This document shows, piece by piece, positions 13,268-15,268 of a stretch of DNA of 15,268 nt. Origin of the DNA: an uncultured Treponema sp. (GTDB lineage Bacteria; Spirochaetota; Spirochaetia; Treponematales; Treponemataceae); the NCBI GenBank assembly GCA_934699065.1, contig CAKUWD010000056.1, forward strand, positions 1-15,268, in the 5' to 3' direction. A program made the position numbers and the translations under genes. The number at the start of each line of letters is the position of its first letter. Within the stretch, counting starts at the first letter, position 1. Under the pieces are notes generated by a model, which saw only the letters and a list, made by a program, of their open reading frames with translations, ran no database searches and had not been told where the DNA came from.

Positions 13268-14266
13268 TTATTTTCGCCAGTCTTTTGGAAGAATATTTTC
13301 GTTTTTCTTAAATACTTCTGAAAACTTGCTTGCATTTGTATAGCCGCACCGACCGGCAATTTCTGTTATTGAAAGATCTGTAGAAGCAAGAAGATTTTTG
13401 GCTAATTGAAGCCGAGATTTCGTTCGATATTCATTGATTGTAAGGCCATACATTTCTTTAAAAACTTTTTGAAGGGTAGTGCGATTTAAATTTACTTTTT
13501 CAGCCAATTCTTCAATAGAAATTTCTTTTTCTAAATTTGCGTTTATAATACGACGAACATTCTGAACTTTACGTCCAGTAGTTCCACTAAAGTATGAATC
13601 CAGAGAATCATTTTTTATACGGATATCACAATTATCTTTATCTCTGAACTTCTGAATTAAAAGAATAAGAATATGAATCACAGCCAATCTCACAGTGCAT
13701 TTAGAAAAGACTCCAGGAAGTCTGATAGTTTCCAGAAAAAGTTTTTCTAAAAGTTCGCTGCATGGGAAAGATACAACGCTATCACTTTTTCTGATGTCAT
13801 TGAAAAAATCAGAACTTTTGAAGTCATTTGTTTCAAAAAAATCATTAATATAGGAAATCGCATCGTTAGTAAAAAGAATAATGCTTATACAATTCATTCC
13901 GCTTTTTCCAAGCATTGCCTTTTTAACGGCGGTTTTACAATTAAATATCATGACATCACCTTTTTCTCCACTGGCAAATTGTCTGTTCTGTAGATCAAAT
14001 TCACCATGACCATCGACGATGTACATAATTTCAAGGCTATCTACTTCTTTTTTTTCTGCCTGATAGTTAGGACTGTAACTCTCCAGTTCTGAATAAACCA
14101 GTTCAATTCCTCTGGCAATATGCAGATGTCGCATAATACCTTCACCAATAGGCTCATTTAAACGGTATATTTCTTCACTTTCTCTTTTGCTTATTAAATC
14201 CATATACGTTTGAAAAAGTTTCTCTGCAGGCATTTTTTTTACTTTAGATAAAGCTTCATCATTCAT
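13268..14266 (-). CDS. AraC-family transcriptional regulator (PchR/YbtA-like context)
   Basis: The 332-residue protein has an N-terminal sensing region (about 1-225) and a C-terminal pair of helix-turn-helix modules: ISIEELAEKVNLNRTTLQKVF (249-269) and LSITEIAGRCGYTNASKFSEVFKK (298-321). The second HTH region and overall size resemble the PchR/YbtA group that activates siderophore uptake genes when the siderophore is present; the ligand here is unknown. The frame extends upstream to 14299, but the GGAG site lies just before the ATG at 14264-14266 and the longer form would translate the operator, so the shorter start is preferred. The gene has a metal-type operator and AraC-type repeats in its own promoter, suggesting both metal repression and autoregulation. 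It probably controls the MATE and ABC genes nearby. Confidence 0.9.
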   Translation of the reverse strand: MNDEALSKVKKMPAEKLFQTYMDLISKRESEEIYRLNEPIGEGIMRHLHIARGIELVYSELESYSPNYQAEKKEVDSLEIMYIVDGHGEFDLQNRQFASGEKGDVMIFNCKTAVKKAMLGKSGMNCISIILFTNDAISYINDFFETNDFKSSDFFNDIRKSDSVVSFPCSELLEKLFLETIRLPGVFSKCTVRLAVIHILILLIQKFRDKDNCDIRIKNDSLDSYFSGTTGRKVQNVRRIINANLEKEISIEELAEKVNLNRTTLQKVFKEMYGLTINEYRTKSRLQLAKNLLASTDLSITEIAGRCGYTNASKFSEVFKKNENILPKDWRK

Positions 14267-14278
14267 TTTTTGAGCTCC

Positions 14279-14294
14279 GTTAGCAATAACTAAC
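14279..14294. promoter_or_regulatory. Metalloregulator operator (site E, AraC promoter)
   Basis: GTTAGCAATAACTAAC differs by one base from the sites before the MATE and beta-barrel genes. It lies directly downstream of the -10 candidates TATAAT (14298-14303) or TATTAT (14301-14306) on the minus strand. Confidence 0.65.
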
Positions 14295-14297
14295 AGC

Positions 14298-14363
14298 ATT
14301 ATAATACTAATTTACATAATAAGTCACTACTCCAAAAAACAAATAAAACTCCAATCTGCAATT
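14298..14363 (-). promoter_or_regulatory. AraC gene promoter with putative autoregulatory direct repeats
   Basis: On the minus strand AATTGCAGATTGGAG (14349-14363) is followed after 16 bases by GAGTAGTGAC (14323-14332), then 28 bases to operator E. The MATE promoter has the same blocks with the same distances, 15-16-10-28-16. GTGACT at 14322-14327 may serve as a -35 region 18 bases from TATAAT. The remaining stretch 14364-14525 shows no feature I can support apart from a weak promoter for the next gene (TTGACT, 14477-14482). Confidence 0.6.
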
Positions 14364-14525
14364 TGGATAGGAGAGGATGGACGTCGTAAATAAGAAGCCA
14401 GGCTTTCGGCAATCTGACCAGTGGTAGACAGAAGATAGATTATCAAAAGCAGCATTTTATAGAACTCTAGTGGGATTTGACTAATTATACTGAACAAAAA
14501 TAAAAAATTCTGCTACTGTAAAGAC

Positions 14526-14920
14526 ATGGAACTTGCGGAAAAATCAGAGCCACAAAAAATAATTCATCAAATACCGCCAGTCTGGAACTCAGAAAGCCGG
14601 GTTTTGATTCTTGGAACTATGCCTTCGCCAAAAAGTCGCGAAGCCGGATTTTTCTACATGCATCCTCAAAACAGATTCTGGAAGGTACTGCCGGCAGTTT
14701 TTGGAGAATCCCTGTTTTATCCCAATAATTCGCCTGACCGAGAATCTGCAATTTCTGAACGACGCAATTTTCTTCTTCACCATCACATAGCCCTTTGGGA
14801 CGTACTTGCCAGCTGACTGTTGAATGTATTCCCAGCACCAGCCCTGCAAATGCCGCCTGCTCACTGGAAAAGTTGATTGAGGCTTATAAAGTGATTTCAA
14901 CTTGCTGCCTTAAATATTGA
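14526..14920 (+). pseudogene. Hypoxanthine/uracil-DNA glycosylase-family gene with internal deletion and frameshift
   Basis: The first 96 codons read like the N-terminal half of the UDG-superfamily hypoxanthine-DNA glycosylases: RVLILGTMPSPKSREAGFFYMHPQNRFWKVL, then LLHHHIALWDVLAS, before an in-frame TGA at 14814-14816. In another frame the next bases encode CIPSTSPANAACSLEKLIEA (from 14825), which is the conserved C-terminal motif of the same family (STSPANA plus the last helix), ending at TGA 14918-14920. The middle, some 50-60 residues in intact members, is missing. The sequence therefore joins both ends of one gene across an internal deletion that also shifts the frame, so base-excision activity from this copy is not expected. 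A GC-rich repeat cluster begins right after its end. A sequencing artefact is possible but would not explain the lost middle. Confidence 0.8.
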
Positions 14921-14929
14921 AGACACCCT

Positions 14930-15092
14930 GCGTGAGGGCGTGGAGCCACGCCGTAAGGCGGCCACCGCAACGACGGTGATGGCGAGCCCTGAGCCTGTCG
15001 AAGGGTACGCCATTACCAAAGTGAGGAGGCTGGAGCGACAGCGGAATGGAGAAAGGCCCGACCGATTGCCGAAGGTAAGCGGGCACGCCCTA
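14930..15092. repeat. GC-rich dispersed-repeat cluster III
   Basis: It contains several short stems, including GGCGTGGAGCCACGCC and the core hairpin CCCTGAGCCTGTCGAAGGG (14987-15005). GGAGGCTGGAGCG (15025-15037) is the reverse complement of a run in cluster I (around 4516-4528), and AGGCCCGACCG and CACGCCCTA echo cluster II. It separates the broken glycosylase gene from the XRE gene; no coding signal is visible. Confidence 0.6.
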
Positions 15093-15110
15093 CTTTTTTA
15101 TTAAGACCTG

Positions 15111-15119
15111 TGCTATAAT
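15111..15119 (+). promoter_or_regulatory. Extended -10 promoter of the XRE-family gene
   Basis: TGCTATAAT is an extended -10 element with a perfect TATAAT, about 30 bases before the start codon. No convincing -35 box lies upstream, as is usual for extended -10 promoters. Confidence 0.6.
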
Positions 15120-15147
15120 TATTTATCAATTCAAAGTGAGGCGCCGG

Positions 15148-15268
15148 ATGGAAGTTTTCGAAATATTAAAGCAACTTCGCGAAAAAAATAATCTTACTCA
15201 GGAAGAAATGGCAAACCGCGTAAACATTACAAGGCAAGCTGTGAGCCGCTGGGAAACTGGAGAGACTC
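15148..15268 (+). CDS. XRE-family helix-turn-helix regulator (3' end beyond window)
   Basis: The ATG at 15148-15150, with GAGG six bases upstream, opens a frame running off the window after 40 codons: MEVFEILKQLREKNNLTQEE and on through MANRVNITRQAVSRWETGET. This is a standard Cro/C1-type helix-turn-helix (HTH_3), with the TQEEMA helix and the recognition helix TRQAVSRWE. Proteins starting this way are often small regulators with a C-terminal membrane or sensing part, which cannot be seen here. No target is apparent. Confidence 0.88.
   Translation, partial: MEVFEILKQLREKNNLTQEEMANRVNITRQAVSRWETGET

Noticed and set aside
14267..14299. Longer N-terminus for the AraC protein
   Set aside because: The extra residues would be encoded by operator E, and the ribosome site GGAG fits the ATG at 14264-14266.

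Overview
The window comes from an AT-rich bacterial chromosome, most probably a Treponema-like spirochaete. This is an inference from the small beta-barrel porin-like protein, the gene mix, and the dispersed hairpin repeats with the core TTCGACAAGCTCAA, which I associate with such genomes; there is no rRNA or other phylogenetic marker to prove it. Both ends cut through genes: a TetR regulator on the left and a helix-turn-helix regulator on the right.

Layout. (1) 1-2176: a TetR-family regulator (minus) diverges from a two-gene operon for a metallo-beta-lactamase-fold hydrolase and a SAM-dependent methyltransferase. (2) 2173-2960: mntP, a manganese exporter on the minus strand, behind a clear yybP-ykoY manganese riboswitch. 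(3) 3079-4434: a MATE transporter divergent from mntP. (4) 4435-4976: a non-coding stretch between convergent genes, holding a GC-rich repeat cluster and an ordered array of four 38-bp inverted-repeat units. (5) 8130 down to 4977 (minus): a ferrous-iron operon of feoA, feoB, a FeoC-like Cys-rich winged-helix protein, and a FeoB-associated Cys-rich membrane segment fused to a heavy-metal-associated domain. (6) 11971 down to 8311 (minus): two half-size ABC transporters of the YbtP/YbtQ or IrtA/IrtB kind. (7) 13178 down to 12171 (minus): a signal-peptide-bearing beta-barrel outer-membrane protein. (8) 14266 down to 13268 (minus): an AraC-family regulator. (9) 14526-14920: a hypoxanthine/uracil-DNA glycosylase gene wrecked by an internal deletion. 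(10) a repeat cluster and the start of an XRE-type regulator.

The genes of regions 3 and 5-8 look like one metal-responsive regulon. A 16-bp palindrome, GTTAGT-N4-ACTAAC, lies in the promoter of the MATE gene, feoAB, the ABC pair, the beta-barrel and the AraC gene; feo, ABC and beta-barrel each have two copies, one of them 7-9 bp after the -10 box. TTAG/CTAA half-sites recall DtxR/IdeR/MntR-type metalloregulators. A second layer is visible: 19-bp-spaced direct repeats of the type TGCAGAATGGAGT lie at matching distances upstream of the MATE and AraC genes, and again (in inverse orientation) upstream of the ABC pair; these are good candidates for binding sites of the local AraC protein. The simplest reading is an iron- or metallophore-acquisition locus with ferrous uptake (Feo), a YbtPQ-like inner-membrane transporter, a non-TonB-type outer-membrane channel and a MATE exporter, controlled by metal repression plus AraC activation. 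No metallophore biosynthesis gene is present in the window.
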